Below are positions 1 to 5,938 of a stretch of 5,938 bases of DNA, piece by piece. Each line of letters begins with the position of its first letter. Position 1 is the first letter of the stretch. Both the position numbers and the translations under genes were made by a program. The notes beneath the pieces are model-generated. The model was not told the DNA's origin. It ran no database searches and saw only the letters and a program-made list of their open reading frames with translations. This stretch comes from Balneolales bacterium (lineage in GTDB: Bacteria > Bacteroidota > Rhodothermia > Balneolales > Balneolaceae): contig JAURMN010000016.1 of the NCBI GenBank assembly GCA_030830725.1, positions 1-5,938 of the forward strand. The letters are read 5' to 3'.

Positions 1-893
1 GGATGCTCTACTTGAATACGCGTATTCATCTCCATGAAGTAGAAATTCCCTTTGTTATCAACGAGAAATTCGATAGTACCAGCTCCCTCGTAATTAATGG
101 CTTTTGCTGCTTTCACAGCGGCATTTCCCATTTTTTCTCGTAACTCCGGTGTCATTACCGGAGAAGGGGCTTCTTCAAGAATCTTTTGATGTCGTCTCTG
201 AAGTGAGCATTCTCTTTCGCCAAGATGAATTACGGTTCCATGCTTATCACCTAGAACTTGAATCTCTATATGACGTGGATTCTCAACAAATCGCTCGATG
301 TAAACTCCAGAATCACCAAAAGCATTTTCTGCCTCAGTTTGACACATCACAAAGGAGGTCTCAAAATCTTTTGGATCATAAACTATTCTCATTCCACGAC
401 CGCCCCCACCAGCCGTAGCTTTAATAATGAGCGGAAACCCGATTTCATCTGCAACCGAAAGAGCATCTTTAAACTCTTCGACAATACCATCACTTCCTGG
501 AACAACTGGTACCCCATTACGAATCATGGTTTCCTTGGCTGTCGCCTTGTCACCCATTGTTTCGATCATCTCAGGAGAGGGCCCGATAAAAACCAAATCG
601 TGTTCTTTACAAATCCGTGAAAAACCTGCATTCTCGCTTAAAAATCCATAACCGGGATGTATGGCTTCCGCATTCGTGATTTCAGCAGCTGCCAGTATGG
701 AAGGGATCTTTAAATAACTCTCCTTGCTGGGTGCGGGGCCTATACAAACAGCTTCATCTGCAAACTTCACATGGAGACTGTCCTTATCGGCTGTGGAATA
801 CACTGCCACAGTCTTAATCCCCATCTCTTTACATGTTCGAATGATCCGTAAAGCAATTTCCCCACGGTTAGCAATCAATATTTTAGTAAACAT
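1..893 (-). CDS. accC: Biotin carboxylase subunit of acetyl-CoA carboxylase (3' end cut off by window edge)
   Basis: I translated this region by hand; 297 complete codons are visible of a family length near 450, and the reading frame runs off the window at position 1. The enzyme carboxylates the biotin of BCCP using ATP and bicarbonate, the first half-reaction of acetyl-CoA carboxylase in fatty-acid synthesis (cytoplasm). It opens MFTKILIANRGEIALRI, the classic biotin carboxylase N-terminus. The ATP-grasp glycine loop AGGGGRGMR (about residues 161-169) follows Lys158. NPRHIEIQ is at about 205-212, RRHQKILEEAPSP at about 233-245, and EMNTRIQVEH at 288-297, containing the catalytic and metal/bicarbonate residues known from E. 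coli AccC (E288, N290, R292, Q294, E296). The part holding the E. coli R338 equivalent is outside the window. The start is 25 nt after accB. No Shine-Dalgarno is well placed for the ATG at 893; an in-frame TTG at 902 has a GGGA six bases upstream and would add three residues (MST). I prefer the ATG by family convention. Confidence 0.97.
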   Translation of the reverse strand, partial: MFTKILIANRGEIALRIIRTCKEMGIKTVAVYSTADKDSLHVKFADEAVCIGPAPSKESYLKIPSILAAAEITNAEAIHPGYGFLSENAGFSRICKEHDLVFIGPSPEMIETMGDKATAKETMIRNGVPVVPGSDGIVEEFKDALSVADEIGFPLIIKATAGGGGRGMRIVYDPKDFETSFVMCQTEAENAFGDSGVYIERFVENPRHIEIQVLGDKHGTVIHLGERECSLQRRHQKILEEAPSPVMTPELREKMGNAAVKAAKAINYEGAGTIEFLVDNKGNFYFMEMNTRIQVEH

Positions 894-918
894 CGTAGAC
901 AAATGATTTCCCGTTGGA

Positions 919-1392
919 TTAAGACTCTCGAATGACAAACAAGGGTTGATCGTATTCAACAGCTTGGGCATTCGTGACCAAGATTTGTTCAAGTGTCCCG
1001 TTCACTTCAGCCTCGATTTCATTCATTATTTTCATGGCTTCAATGATACAAAGCGTTTGACCTTTAGTCACTTTATCTCCAACGGACACAAACATTTTGG
1101 CATCAGGTGAAGGAGAGGCGTAGTACGTTCCTACGATTGGAGACTTCTGGATAAATCCATTCGCAGTTTCTGGTGTAGGAGTAGGCTTTAAACTTTCAAC
1201 AGAAGGGGGTAAAATCGCTTGATTTGGCGTAGAGGATGGCAGTTGAATTACCTGCGGTGAAGACGCCATTTGAAGAGTTTCAGAAGAGCTCTTTTTTATT
1301 TTGATGGAGAATTCACCTTCCTGAATTGAAACTTCGTTGACTTGACTGTCTTCCACCAGTTTGATCAGATTTTTAATTTCTTTTAAATCCAT
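919..1392 (-). CDS. accB: Biotin carboxyl carrier protein of acetyl-CoA carboxylase
   Basis: A 157-residue BCCP, normal length. It carries the biotin that AccC carboxylates and AccA/AccD then use to make malonyl-CoA. The N-terminal helix region (about 1-35, beginning MDLKEIKNLIKLVEDS) is typical of AccB. A Pro/Ser/Thr-rich flexible linker follows (about 36-78). The C-terminal biotinyl domain (about 82-157) has the biotinylation motif EAMKIMNEIEAE with Lys121 as the expected biotin attachment site. It also keeps the thumb segment SPSPDAK (93-99), which separates AccB-type BCCPs from other biotinyl/lipoyl domains. It starts at ATG 1392, only 5 nt after the efp stop, and has no clear Shine-Dalgarno, so translational coupling to efp is likely. 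accC follows after 25 nt. The partner ligase BirA and AccA/AccD are not in the window. Confidence 0.98.
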   Translation of the reverse strand: MDLKEIKNLIKLVEDSQVNEVSIQEGEFSIKIKKSSSETLQMASSPQVIQLPSSTPNQAILPPSVESLKPTPTPETANGFIQKSPIVGTYYASPSPDAKMFVSVGDKVTKGQTLCIIEAMKIMNEIEAEVNGTLEQILVTNAQAVEYDQPLFVIRES

Positions 1393-1397
1393 AGTTC

Positions 1398-1970
1398 TTA
1401 TGATTTTGCACGTTCAATGTATTCACCTGTTCGGGTATCTACTCGAATAAGTTCACCTATATTTATAAAAAGGGGCACTGTAACGGTGGCTCCTGAGGCA
1501 ATAACTGCTGGTTTTGTGCCACCCTGAGCCGTATCTCCACGAAGACCGGGATCAGTTTCAACAACCGTTGTCGTAATTTGTGCTGGTGGCTCAGCGTAGA
1601 GAACCTTGTCATTTTCAACATTAATAAGGAGCTCACATTGCTCACCATCCACTAAGTATTCATGCTTTTCAACACGGCTTTCCTCTAATGTAATCTGTTC
1701 GTACGTCTCATTGTGCATAAAGTGGTACATCGATCCCTCTTTATAAAGAAATTGATAGGGATGACGTTCAATTCGAACGGATTCAACAGATTCGCCAGAT
1801 CGAAAGGTTTTGTCGATATTTTTTTCGTTTTCTACACCACGAAGTTTGGTTCTGACAAAGGCGCCACCCTTGCCTGGTTTTACATGTTGAAATTCAACAA
1901 TGGTATAAATCTGACCATCTAGAAGGATATTCAGGCCATTTTTAAAATCAGAGGTATCAATTCTACCCAT
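1398..1970 (-). CDS. efp: Translation elongation factor P
   Basis: A 190-residue EF-P, usual family length (about 185-190). It binds between the ribosomal P and E sites and relieves stalling at consecutive prolines. The N-terminal KOW-like domain (about 1-63) carries the loop KPGKGGAF with Lys34, the position that E. coli EpmA beta-lysylates. The two OB-fold domains follow. The end has the family signature PLFINIGELIRVDTRTGEYIERA (about 166-188; key residues VDTRTGEY). A lysine at the tip rules out the arginine-rhamnosylated (EarP) subtype. Whether EpmA/EpmB or another modification system exists cannot be seen here. It starts at ATG 1970; only a weak AGG lies immediately before it, too close for an optimal SD. 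efp leads the efp-accB-accC cluster, an arrangement found in several bacterial phyla, with 5 nt to accB. Confidence 0.98.
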   Translation of the reverse strand: MGRIDTSDFKNGLNILLDGQIYTIVEFQHVKPGKGGAFVRTKLRGVENEKNIDKTFRSGESVESVRIERHPYQFLYKEGSMYHFMHNETYEQITLEESRVEKHEYLVDGEQCELLINVENDKVLYAEPPAQITTTVVETDPGLRGDTAQGGTKPAVIASGATVTVPLFINIGELIRVDTRTGEYIERAKS

Positions 1971-2007
1971 AACCTATTTTGAAAATGTTTGAGTTAGTCT
2001 TGCGAAG

Positions 2008-2024
2008 GTGTTAATGGGTAACAC
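2008..2024. repeat. Small perfect inverted repeat between transporter stop and efp start
   Basis: GTGTTA (2008-2013) and TAACAC (2019-2024) are perfect reverse complements around the 5-nt loop ATGGG. The element begins 12 nt beyond the transporter stop codon and ends 38 nt before the efp ATG. In the minus-strand transcript it could form a 6-bp hairpin with only two G-C pairs. It is not followed by a U-tract, so it is not a canonical Rho-independent terminator. It could be an mRNA-end hairpin, a small operator for efp, or chance. The rest of this 65-nt spacer shows no convincing promoter to me. Confidence 0.3.
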
Positions 2025-2035
2025 TAAACCTGATC

Positions 2036-3388
2036 TTACGCAAGAATTGTTTGTAAGATAACGATCAATATCAAGACTGGACAGATAACCTTGATAAAAA
2101 ATGGCCAGAGCTTACCTACAATCGAAGAGCTGAAATTCTCGTTCCCCGATTCGATTTCTTGGACGGCGTTTGATGTTTTCCAGATGTAACCAACAAAAAT
2201 GGCAATTAAGAACCCTCCAATAGGTAACCCCATAGTGCTAAAAATGAAATCGATTCGATCGATTAGGGATATATTAAAGCTGATCAGGAGTGAAATCGCA
2301 AGGATACCTAATCCAACTTTAAGAGCAGCACTTTTACGTTTCCAGCCAAGCTCATCAATCGTATAGGAGACAGGCACCTCTAGAAGCGAAATTGTGGATG
2401 TCAGAGCCGCAATACTAAGAAGTAAAAAAAACGTTACGCTGAGCAACAATCCAAATACTCCGCCAATCTGATCAAAAACCGTTGGAAGAACTTGGAAAAT
2501 CAGGGCAGGACCTGCAAGCAGGGAGCCAGTATCGGTAAAAATTTGTTCTCCTTGTCCTTGAGCAACAAACATAGCTGGAAGTATTAGAAATCCTGCAAGG
2601 AATGCGATCGAAACATCCGATAAAGTAACTGCAGCTGCAGCACCTGCGACGTTCTCTCTACGGGAAAGATATGAACCATACGTGATCAAAGCTCCCATAC
2701 CTAAGGAAAGAGAAAAGAATGCCTGACCTAGCGCGCTTAGTACTAATCCTCCGTCTACCTTGCTAAAATCAGGTCTCAGATAGACTTGAACACCTTCCAT
2801 GGCACCATCCAATGTCAATGTATAGCCAGTCATCATGAGTAAAATGAGTAATAACAGTGGCATCATTAATTTTGTGGCACGTTCTATTCCATCCGATACT
2901 CCACCACGAACAATCATAATCGTTGTGATCATAAATATCGAAGCAAAAAAGCCATTCACCCATCCATTTTCGGCATCTGCCAAAAGCGTGGCAATCGAAT
3001 CCTGCTCAAAAAAAGAAAAGATCTGAACGAATACATAACTCAATGTCCAACCAGCAACGACGGTATAAAAGGAGAGTATCATCACGCCGCATAAAATTCC
3101 CCACATTCCCACAAAGGGAAAGAATTTGCTGTTTGAAAGAGCTTTAAAGGCTCCAACCGGATTTTTTTGAGTGCTGCGGCCAATCGAGAGTTCAGCCATC
3201 ATGACAGGAAAACCAATCAAAAATGTACAGATTAAATACACAATGAGAAATGCGGCACCCCCATTTTCGGCCGTTTCGGTAGGGAATCGCCAAATATTTC
3301 CTAATCCTACTGCGGAACCAGCAGCAGCCAGGATAAAGCCAAGTTTAGAATTCCATGTTCCTCTTTGTTCCGATGAAAGTGTAGCCAA
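2036..3388 (-). CDS. Na+-dependent amino-acid transporter, NSS/SNF family (LeuT/MhsT fold)
   Basis: A 450-residue polytopic inner-membrane protein; I count 11 hydrophobic segments, as in bacterial 11-TM NSS members such as MhsT and Tyt1. TM1 carries GSAVGLGNIWRFP (24-36). By motif alignment Ala26 and Asn31 match LeuT Na1 ligands, Gly24/Val27 match Na2 ligands, and Arg34 is the extracellular-gate arginine. TM3 has Tyr108 six residues before Trp114, matching the LeuT substrate-binding tyrosine. TM6 has FFSLSLGMG (224-232); the unwound GMG resembles MhsT rather than the GFG of LeuT. TM8 has AALTS (327-331), matching LeuT Na2-site Ala351/Thr354/Ser355. TM7 has an aspartate (258) near the Na1/chloride-site region. 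The family imports neutral amino acids; GMG hints at a hydrophobic or aromatic substrate, but this is inference. The start is TTG: no ATG or GTG lies between the upstream in-frame stop (3410-3412) and this codon, TM1 follows directly, and a strong purine tract sits upstream. Neighbours do not indicate the substrate. Confidence 0.95.
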   Translation of the reverse strand: MATLSSEQRGTWNSKLGFILAAAGSAVGLGNIWRFPTETAENGGAAFLIVYLICTFLIGFPVMMAELSIGRSTQKNPVGAFKALSNSKFFPFVGMWGILCGVMILSFYTVVAGWTLSYVFVQIFSFFEQDSIATLLADAENGWVNGFFASIFMITTIMIVRGGVSDGIERATKLMMPLLLLILLMMTGYTLTLDGAMEGVQVYLRPDFSKVDGGLVLSALGQAFFSLSLGMGALITYGSYLSRRENVAGAAAAVTLSDVSIAFLAGFLILPAMFVAQGQGEQIFTDTGSLLAGPALIFQVLPTVFDQIGGVFGLLLSVTFFLLLSIAALTSTISLLEVPVSYTIDELGWKRKSAALKVGLGILAISLLISFNISLIDRIDFIFSTMGLPIGGFLIAIFVGYIWKTSNAVQEIESGNENFSSSIVGKLWPFFIKVICPVLILIVILQTILA

Positions 3389-3392
3389 ATGG

Positions 3393-3401
3393 CCCCCCTT
3401 T
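3393..3401 (-). promoter_or_regulatory. Ribosome-binding site supporting the TTG start of the transporter
   Basis: On the minus strand the sequence reads AAAGGGGGG followed by CCAT and then TTG. The purine tract ends 4 nt before the start codon, and its AAGGGG part lies at a normal Shine-Dalgarno distance. No ATG or GTG is in frame between the upstream stop and this TTG, so the site fixes the start. The six-G run is the longest G tract I noticed on this strand. Confidence 0.65.
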
Positions 3402-3421
3402 AATTCAGGTTAGCAGATGAA

Positions 3422-3447
3422 TTCTGATTCAGAAATTTATAATCAGA
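3422..3447. repeat. Overlapping inverted repeats upstream of the transporter (possible operator)
   Basis: Two perfect dyads share one arm. TTCTGA-T-TCAGAA occupies 3422-3434. TCTGATT (3423-3429) also pairs with AATCAGA (3441-3447) across 11 nt, so three TCTGA-type half-sites lie within 26 bp. The element lies 34 to 59 nt upstream of the TTG start and overlaps the promoter-like TATAAA hexamer, where a repressor could act. The arms are AT-rich, so chance is possible. In RNA the two pairings are mutually exclusive hairpins without a following U-tract. Confidence 0.35.
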
Positions 3448-3464
3448 TCATTACGGCATCTAAT
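3436..3464 (-). promoter_or_regulatory. Weak sigma-70-like promoter candidate for the transporter gene
   Basis: On the minus strand, TATAAA (3441-3436) matches the -10 consensus at 5 of 6 positions. ATTAGA (3464-3459), 17 nt upstream, matches the -35 consensus at only 3 of 6. It would give a leader of roughly 40 nt before the TTG. If the host belongs to Bacteroidota-like lineages its promoter consensus differs, so this call is tentative. The remainder of the 126-nt spacer (3389-3514) holds no ORF and no U-tract terminator that I can see. Confidence 0.22.
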
Positions 3465-3514
3465 GAGATAGACGGTACAAATTAGCAGGTTAGTAACAAT
3501 GGTGCAATAATAAC

Positions 3515-5503
3515 TCAAACATGAAGCTTTCTTAAAAGAAATCCACTTTTCGGACTTACTATTAGTTGATCCTCAATAAAATCGAGTGGGTGTACAGAGG
3601 CTCTTTCGTCATCTACAATCACTTCCCAAGTTCCTTTTGGTAATGAAATTGGTAGTGAATGTTGAGGATGTGCGTTTAGGCCGATGATGTAATCGTATAT
3701 GTCTCGGCTTGAGTTCCCTTGTACGCTCTTAATTACTTGCAAAGGATCTTGAACATGTCCAAACTCAATAGAACTGCGTTCCGCAGTACGAAGAGCTGGT
3801 GAACTATGACGAATCTGAATCAAACCTTTATAGAATTGAAAAAGAGATTGATTATAGTGTACTCGACTAAAATCAATCCAGTTGGTGGGATCATCTTTTT
3901 CGTACGAATTATGATCTAAAAATACTCCAGATTCATCCGTATGTGTAAATGATCGGCATATTTTTGAGTTGGCAAACTCTTGACCCTGATGGATCATCAA
4001 AATGCCAGGAGTTGTAAAAAGAATTAACGCTGCAAGTTTTGCACTGGCCAATTCTATAGGAGAGAGTGGAAGAATTTCATCATTCTGATAGGAGAAAAAA
4101 GATCGAAGCTCCGGGCGATAAGCCAGCCTGATAGTATCAGCCAGTGTGTAACCATCGTGTGATTCAAGATAATTTACACTGTGTGCATTTCCATGGAACA
4201 GCCCATCCGCATAGCCTCTGACTGTACCTGATAACCAGTTTTGAAGTGAATCCATAGTACTTCCAGAGATCCAATTTGAAAAAATGAATCCATTTTCATG
4301 ATAGGGATGGATTCCTTTGATTCCATTTCGGAATCGATCGTTCCATGAAGCCCATCCATGATCGGAAAATTCATGTGGGAGATAATTACCTCCCCACGGT
4401 TCCGCGATAAGCAAGATCTTTGGATTCAGTGCTTTGGCTGCACTTGATATCTCATCCCATAAAGTCTTATCAAGTAAACCCGCTAAATCAAATCGAAAGC
4501 CATCTACGTGATACTCAGTAATCCAGTGTAGAATGGAATCTAGAATAAGGCGTTTTGAAGCGGCAGATTCTGTATTAATTTCATTCCCGGTTCCGCTCCT
4601 GTTTAGCAAATTACCATAGTCATCATAACGCAAATAACAGTTTGCTAGATAACTATTTAGAATATTAATATCAAAAATACTTGAATGATTATAGACTACA
4701 TCAAGAATAACACTGATCCCTTCTTGATGACAAGCGTTAATCAAGTGTTTCAAATCATCTGAAGCCTTACCATGATAACCTGGATAACCAGAGTCATGAC
4801 CTGCATCGGATGCATAATAGGCTTCCGGTGCCAAGAAAAAGGAGGTCATATAGCCCCAGTGGTTCGTCTCCAGGCGATTCCATTCGTTGTAAAATCCTTC
4901 CGGAGTACGGATTTGATAAGGTGGTTCCTGTTGTGCAAAGGTAAATAGAGGCAAGAACTCGACAGCATTAACACCTAACTCTTTTATGTATTTTAGTCCA
5001 CCCGATGAGTGTTCGTCAACCCATTTTGAGTAGATGCCTTTTTGAACCGAACCCGATAGAGCTACCATATCTTTGACGTGGCATTCGTAAATCACCAGGT
5101 CTCTGGGATCTGATGGAGAAGTCCAGTCCTGATCAGACCATTCAAAAGAGTCGGTCTTAAGCAAGGTCAAGGGATGCTGTTGATAAGAGGAATCTGTCGT
5201 TATGTGATGAGAAAATGGATCTGCATATAGATAAGCACCATCTATTCGATAACGGATCCAACAATTCTGCATGCATGAATCCGATTTAAGATACCAGACA
5301 TCATTTTCATCCTTTTGAAGGGAAAATGAGGCCTTAGGATCAGATTCAATTGCAGTGTAAATCAGTACTTCTACAGATTCTGCAAATGGACAATATAATC
5401 TGAACTCAGTCGCATCTGGATGACATTGAACTCCAAAGAACGGATAACGTGTCCGATCTAATAAGATATCAGGTGAAGGATAAACTTTAGACTTGTCCGA
5501 CAT
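3515..5503 (-). CDS. GH13 alpha-1,6-glucan debranching-type enzyme (isoamylase/pullulanase-like) with N-terminal CBM48-like domain
   Basis: A 662-residue protein with no signal peptide, so probably cytoplasmic and acting on glycogen or its limit dextrins. An N-terminal beta-sandwich of CBM48/isoamylase-N type spans about 19-105 (YPFFGVQCHPDATEFRLYCP), then a GH13 TIM barrel (about 135-545) and a C-terminal beta domain (about 565-662). The GH13 conserved regions are all intact. Region I is DVVYNH (268-273). Region II is GFRFDLAGL (335-343) with nucleophile Asp339. Region III is IAEPW (366-370) with acid/base Glu368. Region IV is YLESHDGY (445-452) with transition-state Asp450. VIYECHVKDM (137-146) and region IV resemble type I pullulanases, while IAEPWGG...WASWNDRFRNGIKG (366-397) looks isoamylase/GlgX-like. 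The pullulanase signature YNWGYDP is replaced by NHWGYMTSF (214-222). I therefore assign debranching activity but no symbol (glgX, treX and pulA are all possible). The start ATG at 5503 has AAGGAT 11 nt upstream and AAAAAGG touching it. It begins 17 nt after the metG stop, so co-transcription is likely. It ends with TGA. Confidence 0.88.
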   Translation of the reverse strand: MSDKSKVYPSPDILLDRTRYPFFGVQCHPDATEFRLYCPFAESVEVLIYTAIESDPKASFSLQKDENDVWYLKSDSCMQNCWIRYRIDGAYLYADPFSHHITTDSSYQQHPLTLLKTDSFEWSDQDWTSPSDPRDLVIYECHVKDMVALSGSVQKGIYSKWVDEHSSGGLKYIKELGVNAVEFLPLFTFAQQEPPYQIRTPEGFYNEWNRLETNHWGYMTSFFLAPEAYYASDAGHDSGYPGYHGKASDDLKHLINACHQEGISVILDVVYNHSSIFDINILNSYLANCYLRYDDYGNLLNRSGTGNEINTESAASKRLILDSILHWITEYHVDGFRFDLAGLLDKTLWDEISSAAKALNPKILLIAEPWGGNYLPHEFSDHGWASWNDRFRNGIKGIHPYHENGFIFSNWISGSTMDSLQNWLSGTVRGYADGLFHGNAHSVNYLESHDGYTLADTIRLAYRPELRSFFSYQNDEILPLSPIELASAKLAALILFTTPGILMIHQGQEFANSKICRSFTHTDESGVFLDHNSYEKDDPTNWIDFSRVHYNQSLFQFYKGLIQIRHSSPALRTAERSSIEFGHVQDPLQVIKSVQGNSSRDIYDYIIGLNAHPQHSLPISLPKGTWEVIVDDERASVHPLDFIEDQLIVSPKSGFLLRKLHV

Positions 5504-5514
5504 CCTTTTTGATA

Positions 5515-5520
5515 ATCCTT
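5515..5520 (-). promoter_or_regulatory. Shine-Dalgarno candidate for the GH13 gene, abutting the metG stop
   Basis: AAGGAT on the minus strand lies directly after the metG TAG (5523-5521) and 11 nt before the GH13 ATG. A second AAGG touches the ATG and is too close to function as an SD. The placement would let ribosomes terminating on metG reach the GH13 start, so translational coupling is plausible. Confidence 0.4.
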
Positions 5521-5938
5521 CTATTTAACCAGACTTCCGGGAATTGCATCTGTGAAGACGGGCTTCAACGTTCCTTCAGGTTCTTCTGAAAAAAGGACCA
5601 TTCCCTGGCTTTCAACACCCATCATTTTTCTAGGTTTGAGATTGGCTACGATGATAACCGTCTTCCCGATCAAGTCTTCGGGTTTCACTTGCTGAGCTAC
5701 TCCTGAAAGAATTGTTCTTATTTCGAAACCGACATCCAAAGAAAGTTTTAGCAACTTGTCAGAACCTGTAACTGGTTCGGCAGAGAGCACTTTTGCCGCT
5801 CTGAGATCGACGGGTATAAATTGGTCGATACTAATTTCTTCGGAAAGTGGTTTCACTATCTCTTCATGACCCAATCCTGGTTGAATGGAGGATTCACTTC
5901 GAGTCGTATTCATGAGTTTGTTCAATTGTATCTGAATA
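5521..5938 (-). CDS. metG: Methionyl-tRNA synthetase, C-terminal tRNA-binding domain (5' part outside window)
   Basis: The frame is open to the window edge, so 138 residues of a longer protein are seen. Residues encoded by about 5833-5521 form the EMAPII/Trbp111-type OB fold found at the C-terminus of many bacterial MetRS. ISIDQFIPVDLRAAKVLSAE is the entry motif, followed by PVTGSDKLLKLSLDVG and ANLKPRKMMGVESQGMVLFSE, the signature near the end of the fold. The preceding stretch (IQIQLNKLMNTT... to KPLSEE) looks like the end of the MetRS anticodon-binding helical domain plus a variable linker. This domain dimerises the synthetase and increases its affinity for tRNA. A separate CDS starting at TTG 5925 or ATG 5913 (a free-standing Trbp111/CsaA-like protein) is possible but less likely, because the frame continues upstream with MetRS-like sequence and no SD precedes either codon. 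The stop is TAG, 17 nt before the GH13 gene. Confidence 0.88.
   Translation of the reverse strand, partial: IQIQLNKLMNTTRSESSIQPGLGHEEIVKPLSEEISIDQFIPVDLRAAKVLSAEPVTGSDKLLKLSLDVGFEIRTILSGVAQQVKPEDLIGKTVIIVANLKPRKMMGVESQGMVLFSEEPEGTLKPVFTDAIPGSLVK

Noticed and set aside
104..906. Plus-strand open frames antisense to accC
   Set aside because: They lie opposite a strongly conserved biotin carboxylase reading frame, their translations show no domain logic, and they have no ribosome-binding context.
1284..1293. 10-bp palindrome AAGAGCTCTT followed by a T-run on the plus strand, resembling a terminator
   Set aside because: It has no loop, lies inside the accB coding sequence just N-terminal to the linker, and there is no plus-strand gene to terminate. 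The T-run reads as lysine codons of AccB.
1971..2035. TTAACA as a -35 box for efp
   Set aside because: It matches the -35 consensus at 5 of 6 positions but no acceptable -10 hexamer occurs at 16-18 nt, so I cannot support a promoter.
2424..2431. Run of eight A (T8 on the coding strand) in the transporter gene, a possible frameshift or phase-variation site
   Set aside because: The frame is intact through it, it encodes part of hydrophobic TM8 (Thr-Phe-Phe), and T-rich codons are expected in a membrane segment.
2769..3413. Small ORFs on either strand within the transporter gene
   Set aside because: They are shadows of the membrane-protein frame. Their translations lack recognisable features and they overlap it fully or nearly so.
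5521..5913. Stand-alone tRNA-binding protein (Trbp111/CsaA type) starting at ATG 5913 or TTG 5925
   Set aside because: The frame stays open to the window end with sequence resembling the MetRS helical-domain end, and no SD precedes either codon. Sequence beyond 5938 would settle it.

Overview
This is a compact, gene-dense bacterial chromosome segment. All six genes lie on the minus strand and I see no mobile element, tRNA/rRNA or CRISPR array. Base composition is moderate (low-to-mid 40s % GC by eye). The content is housekeeping: MetRS with a C-terminal tRNA-binding domain, EF-P, BCCP and biotin carboxylase, a Na+-coupled amino-acid transporter and a cytoplasmic alpha-1,6-glucan debranching-type enzyme. 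The efp-accB-accC order, the BCCP motif EAMKIMNEIEAE and the weak or absent Shine-Dalgarno sites before several genes would fit the Bacteroidota/Balneolota/Rhodothermota side of the tree. That placement is an inference; a Chlamydiae-like or other Gram-negative origin is not excluded.

In the direction of transcription (high to low coordinates) the layout is as follows. The 3' end of metG (5938-5521) enters the window open at its 5' side. After 17 nt comes a 662-residue GH13 debranching-type enzyme (5503-3515), whose SD-like AAGGAT starts right after the metG stop. A 126-nt spacer (3514-3389) carries a weak promoter-like element and overlapping inverted repeats. It leads to a 450-residue NSS-family sodium symporter (3388-2036) that begins with TTG. 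A 65-nt spacer with a small perfect hairpin precedes efp (1970-1398). accB (1392-919) follows after 5 nt, and accC (893 to the window edge, truncated) after 25 nt.

Functionally, efp-accB-accC is a tight translation/fatty-acid-synthesis unit: EF-P rescues ribosomes stalled at polyproline, and BCCP plus biotin carboxylase perform the first half-reaction of acetyl-CoA carboxylase. metG and the GH13 gene may be co-transcribed although their functions are unrelated. The transporter sits between the two groups and may have its own promoter. I found no convincing new system. The points most worth a second look are the subfamily of the GH13 enzyme, the palindromic element upstream of the transporter, and the transporter's TTG start with a hexa-G ribosome-binding site.
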